Below are positions 33,188-43,092 of a DNA stretch of 64,000 bases, piece by piece. The stretch lies in the NCBI GenBank assembly GCA_934276485.1, contig CAKQTE010000083.1:17534-81533 (forward strand). Direction: 5' to 3'. Each line of letters starts with the position of its first letter. Position 1 is the stretch's first letter. This stretch comes from an uncultured Spirochaetales bacterium. GTDB taxonomy: Bacteria > Spirochaetota > Spirochaetia > Sphaerochaetales > Sphaerochaetaceae. A model generated the notes under the pieces. That model was not told the origin of the DNA. It did not search any database and saw only the letters and a list, made by a program, of their open reading frames with translations. The position numbers and the translations under genes were made by a program.

Positions 33188-35383
33188 CTATTTTGTCTTC
33201 TTATGTACATCCTTCCATTCAGAAAAAGAAGAATCATCCACATTTGGTGCTTTTCCAGCCTTTATAAGTGCAATGACATTTGACCATTGCACTTGTTTGT
33301 TTTCAAAAGCATTTACAAATTCGTCTTTATCCAAAGAATCTGATGCATAAGAGTTATCGTACCAACTCGATAGAGCTTCTTTTGTAAATCGACGAGTCTC
33401 TGTTTCTTTTGAATACTCAAATTCAGCTTTAGTAAACACGCTCTTCACTGCTAATTCCAAATCATCCTTATTCCAATTAGTCAAAGGATTGTCTGAGGAA
33501 TAGATACCAGATTCAGCTTCCAACAACTTATCTTTTATAGTATCGGGAGCAAAATCAGACAGGCGTGATGAAAGAGAAGGAATTGCTTCTATAAAGCGAA
33601 TGCATCCATCGTTATCGAGAGATGAGTGAACTTTCTTTAGAATCTCTTTTGAACTCTTAAGACGTGACAATATATTTCGTCCAGATATGATCCCAAAGGA
33701 TAGTCCGTCTTCCAAAGAATCGAACACATCACTTGGAGTTGAGATTATAACCTCAGGACGCAACAACTCCTCTAACTCAGACGAAAAATGCTCGATGATT
33801 TCTTTCTCGTTTTGATTTCTGACTTGTGCAACAGACAGTCCCTCTGGATTAAGCTTCATCAAGGGCCAAAGCATCAAACCATGGGAGGCATTAAGTACCA
33901 ATACATTTTGATATCTTAAAAGCTTTATATCTGAATAAACATCCTTAACAAGGCGCAATAATATTCCAGAGCGAGTTGTCATTGCCCTCTCTGCCCACTT
34001 GGATCTAGCGTCATCTCCAGGAGAGAATGTTAGGTTTTCCTGAAACAGGTCCTCATTCACAGCCTCTAATTGAGCTTCTCTCTTTAATGTAACACTTTCC
34101 TTTATCGTTGCTTCATAGCCACAATCTGAAGGCTTGTAGTAAATCTTTCCTTGGAGTCCTGTTGGAAGATATTGCTGCGCAACCCAATGATCCTTATATG
34201 AATGAGGATACATATATCCTTCTCCATGACCAAAACTGTTGCTGTCACGACTGGCATCCCTCAAGTGGTTAGGAACTTCCTCGGCTTTCTCTTTTTCGAC
34301 ATCACTTAGCGCATCGAAGAATGCCAATGTAGAATTGCTTTTTGGACAAGTTGCAAGATACAAAGCAGCATGCGCCAAATGAAAGCGCCCTTCTGGAAGC
34401 CCTATGCGATCAAAAGCGGAGGCATCTGCTTCAACAACAACAATTGCATTAGGATCAGCCAAGCCCACATCCTCGGTAGCTGAGATAAGCATTCGCCTGA
34501 AGATGAATCTTGGGTCCTCTCCTGCTGCTACCATTCGACTAAGCCAATAGAGAGAAGCATCAGGATCCGATCCTCTTAGGGATTTGATGAATGCAGATAT
34601 CACATCAAAATGATAGTCCCCTTCCTTATCATACAATACCGCTTTCTTCTGGATAGATTCCTCTGCAGCTTCCTTTGTGATATGAATCTCACTACCGAGC
34701 TCTGGTGGAAACCTATCAGGAGTTGTCTCAACTGCAAGCTCAAGAGCATTCAAAAGAGAGCGCGCATCTCCTGAAGCAACATCTACAAGATGCTCCAATG
34801 CACCATCTTCGAATGTTACATTGTAATTTCCATATCCACGTGTCTTGTCGTTCAGGGCTTGATGTGCAATCTTGAAAAGGTCTTCATTCTCTAGCTTCTT
34901 TAGCTGGAAGATTCTGGATCTGGAGACAAGTGCTGCATTTACTTCAAAATATGGATTTTCAGTTGTAGCTCCAATTAGAATGAATGTTCCATTCTCAACC
35001 CATGGCAAGAGCGCATCTTGCTGGCTTTTGTTCCAACGATGCACTTCGTCTATAAATAGTATTGTCCTGATTCCATAGTGAGCCTTTCTCTCTTTTGCAT
35101 CCTCGATCTCAACTCTTAGTTCCTTAACGCCTGAAAGAACTGCATTCAGTGTGGAGAAATGGCTCTTTGTCGTATTTGCAATAACACGTGCAAGTGTTGT
35201 CTTTCCAGTTCCTGGAGGACCATAGAATATGACAGAGCTAAGCTGGTCTGCTTGTATGGCTCGCCTTAATAGTCTGCCCTTACCTAATATATGTTCCTGT
35301 CCTATATACTCATCCAGATTTCTTGGTCTCATTCTTGACGCAAGAGGTTCTGATTGAGACTGGGAATAAAACAAGTCGTTCAT
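33188..35383 (-). CDS. rarA: RarA/MgsA replication-fork ATPase fused to a C-terminal methyltransferase-like region
   Basis: Residues 1-440 are RarA: RMRPRNLDEYIGQEHILGKGRLLRRA, Walker A GPPGTGKT at 55-62, Walker B ILFIDEVHRWNKSQQDALLP, the sensor GATTENPYFEVNAALVSRSRIF, and the C-terminal RMLISATEDVGLADP and PHSYKDHWVAQQYLP motifs. RarA acts at stalled replication forks. Another 290 residues follow (from about 441), with ATTRSGILLRL-like and LVLNASHGLMLWPLMKLNPEGLSVAQVRN. These resemble a SAM-methyltransferase fold and are absent from E. coli RarA (447 residues). The first part is certain; the second domain call is by fold pattern. Confidence 0.92.
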   Translation of the reverse strand: MNDLFYSQSQSEPLASRMRPRNLDEYIGQEHILGKGRLLRRAIQADQLSSVIFYGPPGTGKTTLARVIANTTKSHFSTLNAVLSGVKELRVEIEDAKERKAHYGIRTILFIDEVHRWNKSQQDALLPWVENGTFILIGATTENPYFEVNAALVSRSRIFQLKKLENEDLFKIAHQALNDKTRGYGNYNVTFEDGALEHLVDVASGDARSLLNALELAVETTPDRFPPELGSEIHITKEAAEESIQKKAVLYDKEGDYHFDVISAFIKSLRGSDPDASLYWLSRMVAAGEDPRFIFRRMLISATEDVGLADPNAIVVVEADASAFDRIGLPEGRFHLAHAALYLATCPKSNSTLAFFDALSDVEKEKAEEVPNHLRDASRDSNSFGHGEGYMYPHSYKDHWVAQQYLPTGLQGKIYYKPSDCGYEATIKESVTLKREAQLEAVNEDLFQENLTFSPGDDARSKWAERAMTTRSGILLRLVKDVYSDIKLLRYQNVLVLNASHGLMLWPLMKLNPEGLSVAQVRNQNEKEIIEHFSSELEELLRPEVIISTPSDVFDSLEDGLSFGIISGRNILSRLKSSKEILKKVHSSLDNDGCIRFIEAIPSLSSRLSDFAPDTIKDKLLEAESGIYSSDNPLTNWNKDDLELAVKSVFTKAEFEYSKETETRRFTKEALSSWYDNSYASDSLDKDEFVNAFENKQVQWSNVIALIKAGKAPNVDDSSFSEWKDVHKKTK

Positions 35384-35408
35384 ATATGGATTGGTATCCT
35401 CCTTATCA

Positions 35409-36125
35409 TTAATGGTGGCTACTAAAAGCCCTATCTTCCCAGAAAACAGAGTACAGGGAATCTGAATTCCTATCGATTACCCTGTTTTTCAATTCTTTTT
35501 CCTTTTCAGATAGTGTTGAGAACAGAATGTCTATGACTCTATAGCTGATGACATTCAAATTGACTCCTGAAACCTCTGGAAGCGTTATTCCCCCATCTAC
35601 AGAATAGAGATTCAGATATGCCTTTCTTATGGAATCAAATTCCTTCAGCGATGGCTCAAAAGCTTTATCGAGAGCCTCTTTCTTGTCAGAAAGAATTGTT
35701 GCAAATGATTCTATAAGCTTTGTTCTAGATTTACTTCTGAGGCCTTTGGTAAAAGAGGTATCTTCTTCGATATATCTATCAGGAGTCTTTGCAAGCTCTA
35801 GCATATCGCTATATATAGAAGGATATAGTTCTTCAATTGCACTCTCAGCAATTGTTGCAACACTCTCTAGGTATCTATCCTTGTATGAATCATAAAGTGG
35901 CACATAATCCTTATATATAATATAGCTACTTGCTAAAGCATCCTCCAAAGAAGATGAGGTGATATCCAAGGAAATCTGCTCTAGCATATCTTGAGACAAA
36001 AGCTCTAGTGCAGACATAGCCCTCTCTTGATCTTCTTGAGATAAAGAAATAGGTTCTGTCGATGTACAGGCAGTCACAATTGACAAAATCAACAAAACCA
36101 ATATTGTAAATACACGCTTCTTCAC
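35409..36125 (-). CDS. hypothetical helical lipoprotein
   Basis: Lipoprotein signal MKKRVFTILVLLILSIVTAC, then about 220 mainly helical residues rich in Ser, Glu and Leu. No known domain is seen. It is 58 bp downstream of the sigma factor gene and 25 bp upstream of rarA, so all three may share a transcript. Confidence 0.7.
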   Translation of the reverse strand: MKKRVFTILVLLILSIVTACTSTEPISLSQEDQERAMSALELLSQDMLEQISLDITSSSLEDALASSYIIYKDYVPLYDSYKDRYLESVATIAESAIEELYPSIYSDMLELAKTPDRYIEEDTSFTKGLRSKSRTKLIESFATILSDKKEALDKAFEPSLKEFDSIRKAYLNLYSVDGGITLPEVSGVNLNVISYRVIDILFSTLSEKEKELKNRVIDRNSDSLYSVFWEDRAFSSHH

Positions 36126-36182
36126 AACATCAATTCTAGAAGTAAACAGGATAAAAATCCATCACTGTTTGCTCATCACACC

Positions 36183-36929
36183 TTATGCACAATCATGCAA
36201 TCTTTGCGAGATGCTATTTAGATTATGATATATGGTTTGTGGCGATACTTTGTATTCCTTAGCAAGCTCCTTTACACTCTTTACACTATAGCCATAGGCG
36301 CCATAGTAGGAAAACAATAGAAATTTTTCATCATTCGAAAGAGCAAAAAGCCTTGCTTCCTGTTCTTGCCTTTCCATCTCTGATATTACAACGCCTTCAA
36401 TATCCTCAGAGCTAGGAATCATATCCAAAAGAACATGATCTCTTTCGCTATCAGAATAGACAATGGTATCCAATGAAACGACGTTTTCTCTAAAAAGAGC
36501 TTCTCTAGTACTCTTCAAGACCTTTTCTGAAAAACCTGTCGATAGCATTATCGCCTCATCATCAATCTCAGCGTTTGATGCAATGGCTTTTTTGTACTTT
36601 GATATTCTTTCTGTTACATTCTTAGGCTGTGATATTACTCTCTGCTCAGCGCTGATGAACTCTCTTATCTTCACTTGCATTGCATAATATGCAAATGAAG
36701 AGAAATGACCTTTCGAACTATCATATTTATCAAGACACTCCAACATGCCAATGAGCGCTAGATTCTTGTAGTCATCTGCATAGGATGAATCACATTGCAA
36801 TTTGTTTACAAAGAACATAGCTATCTTCAATGCTTGCTCATCCAGGCTAATAGAAAGCTTTTCCATTGCTTTTCTATCTCCATTCTGAGCACTACGCGCC
36901 AACTGATCAACAAAGTTAATTTCTGACAT
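36183..36929 (-). CDS. sigma-70 family RNA polymerase sigma factor
   Basis: Region 2 is seen at about residues 45-95: YADDYKNLALIGMLECLDKYDSSKGHFSSFAYYAMQVKIREFI, like the DLxQEGxxGLxxAxxxFDxxxGxxFxTYAxxxIRxxI of primary-type factors. Region 3 is reduced. Region 4 with an HTH lies at the end (KSVKELAKEYKVSPQTIYHNLNSISQRLH). The size and layout resemble the SigH/WhiG/SigB-like alternative factors. No anti-sigma gene is adjacent; the lipoprotein gene follows. Targets cannot be told from the sequence. Confidence 0.8.
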   Translation of the reverse strand: MSEINFVDQLARSAQNGDRKAMEKLSISLDEQALKIAMFFVNKLQCDSSYADDYKNLALIGMLECLDKYDSSKGHFSSFAYYAMQVKIREFISAEQRVISQPKNVTERISKYKKAIASNAEIDDEAIMLSTGFSEKVLKSTREALFRENVVSLDTIVYSDSERDHVLLDMIPSSEDIEGVVISEMERQEQEARLFALSNDEKFLLFSYYGAYGYSVKSVKELAKEYKVSPQTIYHNLNSISQRLHDCA

Positions 36930-37248
36930 GAATCGTTCCTTTATATGATAATTTTTGTTAGTTTTAAGCTATATTAGGATAAGAAGTGGCCATATGATGT
37001 CCTAGTGAAAAAGAATTTTGGATTATTTCATCTTTTTCGTATAAAGCATGCTATATGGCAAGTGAAGAAATAAAACATGAAGTTTTTCATATAAAAACGT
37101 GGAAAAACATGCTAAGCAGAATAATGTAGAGAGCAAGAACACACCAAGTTGTTGCGTGGTATATACAAAAATGAAAAATTTTATTATCTTAACTTAGTTG
37201 ATACAACACAAAGATAAATAATTTATTTCATTAATAAGGAAGATAACT
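36930..37248 (+). other. 319-bp intergenic region between divergent sigma factor and tig
   Basis: The stretch is very AT-rich and has no ORF or hairpin of note. It must hold promoters in both directions, but no pair of boxes is good enough to mark. The tig ribosome site AAGGAAG lies at its right end. Confidence 0.6.
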
Positions 37249-38595
37249 ATGGTCGTTGAAAAGAGCGTTAAAGAAGTTGCAAACAGCCAGATTGAACTAA
37301 CAATCACAGTAGATGCAGCATCACTTGACAAGGCTTACGAGGAAAAGATTGCAAAGTATGCGAAGACAATTGAGATGCCAGGATTCAGAAGAGGTCATGT
37401 TCCAGCATCAGTAATCGAGAGAAAGTTCGGACAGGACATCAGAAACGAAGCTAGCTATGACAAGATGGAAGAAGAATTGAAGGCAGCAATCGACACACTC
37501 GCTGACGACCAGAAGCCTCTTTCTTTCTCAACTCCAGTATTGCAGGACGAAGAGAACCTCAAGTTCGAGAAGGGCCAGGATATCACATTCAAGGTACTTT
37601 ACGATGTTCTTCCAAAGTTCCAGCTTCCAGCTTACACAGGACTCGAAGTTGAAGTAGACAACGTTGAAGTTGCTGATAGCGATATCGAAGATGAGCTCAA
37701 GCGCCTTCAGGAGCAGAACTCAATGGTCAGAACAAAGGACGGAGCTGCATCTGATGGAGATATCGTCACACTCGACTATGCTGAGCTAGACGAAAATGGC
37801 AATGCTATTGCTGATACAGAGAGAAAGGATTTCACTTTCACAATCGGTTCTGGATATAACTTCTACCACCTAGACCAGGATGTAATCGGAATGGCTAAGG
37901 GCGATGAGAAGATTGTTGAGAAGACATACACTGAGGAAGATAACGTTCCAGGATATGAAGGAAAGACAATCAAGCTCAACGTTAAGTGCTCAGAAGTAAA
38001 GACAAGAGAGCTTCCAGAAGTAGATGACGAGTTTGCTCAAGATGTTAAGGAAGAGTACAAGACAGTTGCAGATCTAAAGGCTGGAATCAGAGCAGACTTG
38101 ACAAAGCGTGTTGAAGATAGCCAGAAGAACGAGAAGACAGAAAAACTATTGAAGAAGATTTCTGATGCTACAGAGATGTCTCTTCCACAGTCAATGATCG
38201 AGTTCGAGCTTGAGCAGAGCTGGAAGCGCTTTGTACAGCAGTCACAGCTTCCAGAAGAGCAGCTAATGGCATTCTTCAAGATGCAGAATCAGACAAAGGA
38301 GTCTATCATCGAGACTTGGAGACCATCAGCAGAGAACGATCTCAAGATTCAGTTGATCCTTGACGAAATCAAGAAGAAGGAAGATTTCCAGGTTAACGAG
38401 GAAGAGTTCAAGAAGGCTTGTGATGAGCAGCTAAAGAACATTACTGACGAGACAACTAAGAAGTACTATGAGAACATGATCAAGGATGACATGCAGTTCT
38501 CAATGGTTCTTCCATTCCTTCTCGAGAAGAATACTTTCAAGGCTGGAAAGACTGTAACTTACAAGGAATACACAACAGCTGCTGTTGAGGAGTAA
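37249..38595 (+). CDS. tig: trigger factor
   Basis: The 448-residue ribosome-bound chaperone has the ribosome-binding signature PGFRRGHVPASVIERKFG near residue 45, an FKBP-like isomerase domain (DGDIVTLDYAELDENG, FTIGSGYNF..LDQDVIGMAKGDEK) near 155-235, and a long helical C-terminal domain (LPQSMIEFELEQSWKRF). It starts the tig-clpP-clpX group, the usual order in bacteria. Codon choice is cleaner here than in neighbours (many GCA, GAG, AAG codons), as expected for a highly expressed gene. Confidence 0.98.
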   Translation: MVVEKSVKEVANSQIELTITVDAASLDKAYEEKIAKYAKTIEMPGFRRGHVPASVIERKFGQDIRNEASYDKMEEELKAAIDTLADDQKPLSFSTPVLQDEENLKFEKGQDITFKVLYDVLPKFQLPAYTGLEVEVDNVEVADSDIEDELKRLQEQNSMVRTKDGAASDGDIVTLDYAELDENGNAIADTERKDFTFTIGSGYNFYHLDQDVIGMAKGDEKIVEKTYTEEDNVPGYEGKTIKLNVKCSEVKTRELPEVDDEFAQDVKEEYKTVADLKAGIRADLTKRVEDSQKNEKTEKLLKKISDATEMSLPQSMIEFELEQSWKRFVQQSQLPEEQLMAFFKMQNQTKESIIETWRPSAENDLKIQLILDEIKKKEDFQVNEEEFKKACDEQLKNITDETTKKYYENMIKDDMQFSMVLPFLLEKNTFKAGKTVTYKEYTTAAVEE

Positions 38596-38601
38596 TAAGC
38601 T

Positions 38602-39198
38602 TTGGTAAATCCAAAAATGAATACACTAGTGCCTTATGTTGTAGAACAATCAGGCACTGGTGAAAGACAATTTGATATCTTTTCACGTCTTTTGAAAGAT
38701 AGAATTATCTTCATTGATGGAGAGATAAATGATGCAATGGCAGACCTAGTTGTTGCTCAGTTGATTTTCCTTGAAAGTGAAGCACCAGGAAAAGATATCA
38801 ACCTATATATCAATAGCCCCGGCGGTTCTGTAACTGCTGGGCTCGCTATCTATGACACAATGCAATATATTTCATGCGACGTCAGAACAATCTGCTTAGG
38901 ACAGGCTTGCTCTATGGCAGCAATCATTCTAGCTGCAGGAGCTAAAGACAAGCGTGCAATCCTTCCTCATGCAAGAGTCATGATTCATCAGCCTTCAGGA
39001 GGAGCCGAAGGACAAGCAAGCGATATCGTAATCACAAGCAGAGAGTTGCAAAGGATCAAGGATGTAACAACAGAGATTCTCTCTGAGCATACAGGAAAAG
39101 ACAAAGAGATCCTTTTGAAAGACATTTCAAGAGACTATTACATGAATGCAAACGAAGCTCTTGAATATGGCATTGTTGATAAGGTGATGAGAAAGTAA
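38602..39198 (+). CDS. clpP: ATP-dependent Clp protease proteolytic subunit
   Basis: Serine protease with the catalytic triad in GQACSMAAIILAAG (Ser), ARVMIHQPSGG (His) and ISRDYYMNANEALEYGIVD (Asp). DRIIFIDGEINDAMADLVVAQLIFLE and YINSPGGSVTAGLAIYDTM are also typical. TTG 38602 is likely the start since GGAG lies 9 bases before it; ATG 38617 would be too far. It forms the tetradecamer that works with ClpX encoded 2 bp downstream. Confidence 0.98.
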   Translation: MVNPKMNTLVPYVVEQSGTGERQFDIFSRLLKDRIIFIDGEINDAMADLVVAQLIFLESEAPGKDINLYINSPGGSVTAGLAIYDTMQYISCDVRTICLGQACSMAAIILAAGAKDKRAILPHARVMIHQPSGGAEGQASDIVITSRELQRIKDVTTEILSEHTGKDKEILLKDISRDYYMNANEALEYGIVDKVMRK

Positions 39199-39200
39199 AT

Positions 39201-40451
39201 ATGGCAAGAAGTCCTAAATATTGCTCATTCTGTGGGCGCCCTTTCGATGGAACAACAAAGTTCGTAACAGAAGGTGGCGTTGCTATCTGTGAGCATTGTA
39301 TAAAAGCATGCAATGAGATTATCAACAACTCCCCTAGCTCTGGCGAGACATTGGACACAGGAGATATGGTTATTCCTACTCCTAGCGAAATCAAGGCATA
39401 CCTTGATGAGTATGTCATCGGCCAGGATCAAGCTAAGAGAGTATTGTCCGTTGCTGTATATAATCACTACAAGAGAGTCAAGTACGAGAAAGAAATCCAC
39501 GACATGGGAGTTGAACTAGATAAGTCCAACATTCTGATCATTGGACCAACTGGAACAGGAAAGACCCTTCTTGCTAGAACACTTGCAAAGAAGCTTAATG
39601 TTCCTTTTGCAATTGCAGATGCAACTACTCTTACAGAGGCAGGATATGTTGGAGAGGATGTTGAGAACATTCTTCTCAAGCTTATCGAAGCTGCTAATTT
39701 TGATATTGAAAAGGCACAGAAAGGTATCATCTTCATCGATGAAATCGATAAGATTTCAAAGAAAGGAGAAAACGTTTCGATCACTAGAGATGTCTCAGGA
39801 GAAGGTGTTCAGCAAGCTCTATTGAAGATTATAGAAGGAACTGTAGCTGCGGTTCCTCCACAGGGAGGAAGAAAACATCCTAACCAGGAAATGCTCAAGA
39901 TTGATACAAAGGATATCCTATTTATCTGTGGTGGTGCTTTCGTAGGACTGGACAAGGTAATCGAGAAGAGAGTTGCAACATCCCAAATGGGATTTGGAGC
40001 AACAATTCTAAACAAGGAAGAAAAGGATCTAGGTTCTCTATATAGACAGCTTCATCCAGATGATTTGGTCAAGTTTGGTCTTATTCCAGAATTCATAGGA
40101 AGATTGCCTATCCACACATACCTCGACAACCTTCAGAAAGAAGACCTGGTGAGAATTCTCATTGAGCCTAAGAATTCTATCATCAAGCAATATCAGACAT
40201 CATTCAAGCTAGATGGTATTAAGCTCACATTCACAGCTGACGCAATTGATGCAATTGCACAACAGTCATATGAGCAGAATACAGGAGCAAGAGGCCTAAG
40301 AAGCATTGTAGAGAATTTGATGCTTGGTATTTCCTATGATATACCTTCAATTCCAGATGTTACTGAAGTTATTATCGACAAAGACAATGTCATAAATAAA
40401 ACTACACCAAGGATCATTAGGGATGCAAAGTATATTTCCGCAAATTCCTGA
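39201..40451 (+). CDS. clpX: Clp protease ATP-binding subunit ClpX
   Basis: N-terminal Cys4 zinc finger (CSFCGRPF...CEHCIKAC), Walker A GPTGTGKT, Walker B GIIFIDEIDKIS, RDVSGEGVQQALLKIIEGT, the GFGA pore-2 region, FIGRLPIHTYLDNL and sensor-2 NTGARGLRSIVENLM. The pore loop GYVGEDVEN is intact. It unfolds tagged proteins for ClpP. The end overlaps nrnA by 29 bp. Confidence 0.98.
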   Translation: MARSPKYCSFCGRPFDGTTKFVTEGGVAICEHCIKACNEIINNSPSSGETLDTGDMVIPTPSEIKAYLDEYVIGQDQAKRVLSVAVYNHYKRVKYEKEIHDMGVELDKSNILIIGPTGTGKTLLARTLAKKLNVPFAIADATTLTEAGYVGEDVENILLKLIEAANFDIEKAQKGIIFIDEIDKISKKGENVSITRDVSGEGVQQALLKIIEGTVAAVPPQGGRKHPNQEMLKIDTKDILFICGGAFVGLDKVIEKRVATSQMGFGATILNKEEKDLGSLYRQLHPDDLVKFGLIPEFIGRLPIHTYLDNLQKEDLVRILIEPKNSIIKQYQTSFKLDGIKLTFTADAIDAIAQQSYEQNTGARGLRSIVENLMLGISYDIPSIPDVTEVIIDKDNVINKTTPRIIRDAKYISANS

Positions 40452-41397
40452 TAAGATCATTTCTACAATAAAGGAAAACAAGAGCATTGCTATCCTCTCT
40501 CATAAGAGTCCGGATGGGGATGCTCTTTCCTCTTCTCAGGCGCTTGCATACATTTTAAGAAAATTAGGAAAAGAGGTATGGATCCTAAATGATGGACCAT
40601 TCAAACGTAAGGAGATAGAACCTCTTACAAAAGATGTTCTTACAACAGTTCCGATCTCTCTCAAGGAAAAGAATCCTCTTGCAATCGTTGTCGACTGTTC
40701 AACTCCAGACCGACCAGGAGATGTATATAAGTCTCTAGAGGCAACAAATACAATCGTAATCGATCATCACTCATCAGGAGAGGCTTTCGTTCCTGCTGAC
40801 ATGAGCTATATTGTGCCCTATTCTCCTTCAACTTCGATGCTTATTGAAGAGCTAAGAGTTGCCCTAGGAATAGACCTTGATCTTGAACTTGCTACACTAT
40901 TGCTAACAGGCGTGATGACTGATACTGGCTTTTTTCACTTTATCGACGAAAGACAAAGTAGCTACACACTGTACAAGGCATCAATATTTGCAAGCACAGG
41001 AATCAACGTATATAAACTTTATGATGAACTATCTCCAAAAAGAACAATTGAAGAGATAGAGGCGATAGCTTCTATTATCAAAGATACCAAGTTCTTTTAT
41101 TCAGGTTCTCTTGCCCTTAGTTATCAACCAATGACTCTTGATCAGGCAGGACTATCGGATACTATCTATCCTCAGCTACTATCTATTGATAGTGTCAGAG
41201 TTGTTGTATTTCTAAAAGAGAAAGAAGATCACTTTGAAATAGGATTCAGAGCAAAGCGTGGATATGATCTTGATGTAGGAGAAAGAGCATCAAAGCTAGG
41301 TGGTGGCGGACATAAACTCGCAGCAGGAGCCTCATATACAGCAAAAAGAGATGAACTTGAGAACATTATTGTAAATCTATTTAAAGAAATACTTTAA
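40423..41397 (+). CDS. nrnA: DHH/DHHA1 phosphoesterase (oligoribonuclease/pAp phosphatase NrnA)
   Basis: DHH-family motifs are complete: LSHKSPDGDALSSSQALAYIL, VVDCSTPDRPGD, TIVIDHHSSGEAF (DHH), LLTGVMTDTGFFHF (Asp) and the C-terminal DHHA1 motif GGGGHKLAAGAS. It degrades short RNA and may also hydrolyse pAp or c-di-AMP breakdown products such as pApA. The 29-bp overlap with clpX points to coupling; ATG 40423 is the only good start before the conserved part. Confidence 0.93.
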   Translation: MQSIFPQIPDKIISTIKENKSIAILSHKSPDGDALSSSQALAYILRKLGKEVWILNDGPFKRKEIEPLTKDVLTTVPISLKEKNPLAIVVDCSTPDRPGDVYKSLEATNTIVIDHHSSGEAFVPADMSYIVPYSPSTSMLIEELRVALGIDLDLELATLLLTGVMTDTGFFHFIDERQSSYTLYKASIFASTGINVYKLYDELSPKRTIEEIEAIASIIKDTKFFYSGSLALSYQPMTLDQAGLSDTIYPQLLSIDSVRVVVFLKEKEDHFEIGFRAKRGYDLDVGERASKLGGGGHKLAAGASYTAKRDELENIIVNLFKEIL

Positions 41398-41464
41398 TAA
41401 CAACAAAATAATACCTTCCAAAAACTTGGCACACTTCTTGCTTGTCATCTTTTGGGAGGTTGTT

Positions 41465-42484
41465 ATGAAATGCAACAATTATTATTCAAAAGAAGAAGAT
41501 TTAAGGTTCAGCAAGGAAGTAGTTCACTTTAACACACTTGAAGATGGAACAGAGGAAAAAGAACTACAAAGAACCAAGATTAGGGATAGAACCCAGATTC
41601 TAATTTATCAATTGCCAATTAGAAACCTTTTCCTGAATTCAGATGAAGCATCAGAGATTTACCTAGAACTAAGAGAAGATGTCGATAAGATAATCTCGGC
41701 TTATACTATCAGCAATGCAACATACAACAGCTATCTAACGCAAGTTTGCAGATATAGAAAGCTCTCAATTGACAAAAAAACTCATAAGCACAACCAATTT
41801 GAAGATGGATTCAAATATGCATTGGAACTAGAATACCAAGAAAATGATTTGGAATTCTTTCAGGCAGAGCCTCACTATGGAGTAAATAGACCAGAAATAT
41901 TTGACATGGACATGTCTGATCTTGTTAAATACATCATCGTAACAAGAGATCCAACGACAGTTAAGAATATGAATAAGAAAGAACGCTTGTTGTCGCTAGC
42001 TCTTAGAAACAAGACCAATAGACGCTATATGCTATATTATCTATTAACGCTTCCACAATGCGAAGGACCTGAATTCATCGAATCTATCTCACGCGTCATG
42101 GGACTTGATTCAATGGTCATCTCATACTTCTATTCATTGCGTTTCGATCTTCTTGCTAGAATTAACAAACGTTGGGAAAAGACAAAATCGATTGCAAATA
42201 AACACTATGCATCCATGCTCAACATTGTTCTCAAAATGACATACGAAGCAGATCAAAACAAGATGCTCAATTTAAGAGAAAAACTGAACAAGGTATCTTC
42301 TTTCCACAAAGTCAGCATAGAACTTGCAAAACATCAGAAAAGAGGTCTAACACAAGAAGAGGCTGCCTTAGCACTCGGCGTCAGACGATCTTCTATATAC
42401 TATGGAGTTCGAAGCACCAGAGAGCTATTGGAATCTATCATTAATGCACCTCTCGATTGCGTAAAGCCAATGCAAAACCTATAA
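41465..42484 (+). CDS. hypothetical protein with C-terminal helix-turn-helix
   Basis: ATG 41465 is chosen because GGGAGG stands 5 bases before it. The 339-residue protein is highly charged and helical without a signal peptide. The N-terminal 200 residues match nothing I know. Near the end, KRGLTQEEAALALGVRRSSIYYGVRSTRELLESI looks like a sigma-region-4/XRE type HTH. It may be a lineage-specific regulator. It precedes rdgB by 8 bp. Confidence 0.6.
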   Translation: MKCNNYYSKEEDLRFSKEVVHFNTLEDGTEEKELQRTKIRDRTQILIYQLPIRNLFLNSDEASEIYLELREDVDKIISAYTISNATYNSYLTQVCRYRKLSIDKKTHKHNQFEDGFKYALELEYQENDLEFFQAEPHYGVNRPEIFDMDMSDLVKYIIVTRDPTTVKNMNKKERLLSLALRNKTNRRYMLYYLLTLPQCEGPEFIESISRVMGLDSMVISYFYSLRFDLLARINKRWEKTKSIANKHYASMLNIVLKMTYEADQNKMLNLREKLNKVSSFHKVSIELAKHQKRGLTQEEAALALGVRRSSIYYGVRSTRELLESIINAPLDCVKPMQNL

Positions 42485-42492
42485 TCAAATTC

Positions 42493-43092
42493 ATGAAACT
42501 ATATTTTGCATCTGGAAATGAACATAAGAAGATTGAGATGACAAGGCTTCTCGATGGATATGAACTTGTGCTTCCAAAGGAAGAAGGAATTGAATTCGAT
42601 TGCGAAGAGACAGGAACTACTTTCATTGAAAATGCCATGATCAAGGCAAAAGCACTCTACTCAATCGTACACGCACCTGTATTAAGTGATGACTCAGGCC
42701 TAATCGTTGATGCCTTAGGAGGAAAGCCTGGCATCTACACAGCTCGCTATGGTGAAGAAGAAGCAGGCAGGAAACTTTCTAGCAAAGAGAAATACCTTCT
42801 TCTTCTGAGGAATCTTGAAGGAGAGACAAACAGAAGAGCAGAGTTCACTGCAGCTCTATGCTTGATGATCAGTGAGACTGAAATATACATCATACAGGAA
42901 AACAACAAAGGACAAATTGCTTTGGCCCCATCTGGAACAGAAGGATTTGGCTATGACCCCGTGTTTATAATCGATGCATGTGGTAAAATTTCAGCAGAGC
43001 TTACTGGAGAGGAGAAAGACAAATACTCTCATAGAGGTAAAGCTGCAAGATTAATGAAGCAAATATTAGATCAGAAGGAGAAAAACATATGA
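42493..43092 (+). CDS. rdgB: XTP/dITP diphosphatase
   Basis: MKLYFASGNEHKKIEM is the typical RdgB/HAM1 start (SxNxxKxxE), so ATG 42493 is used and not the longer frame that overlaps the previous gene. VLSDDSGLIVDALGGKPGIYTARYG, GQIALAPSGTEGFGYDPVF and YSHRGKA complete the signature. It removes non-canonical purine nucleotides from the pool. The stop overlaps the pepF start by 4 bp. Confidence 0.96.
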   Translation: MKLYFASGNEHKKIEMTRLLDGYELVLPKEEGIEFDCEETGTTFIENAMIKAKALYSIVHAPVLSDDSGLIVDALGGKPGIYTARYGEEEAGRKLSSKEKYLLLLRNLEGETNRRAEFTAALCLMISETEIYIIQENNKGQIALAPSGTEGFGYDPVFIIDACGKISAELTGEEKDKYSHRGKAARLMKQILDQKEKNI

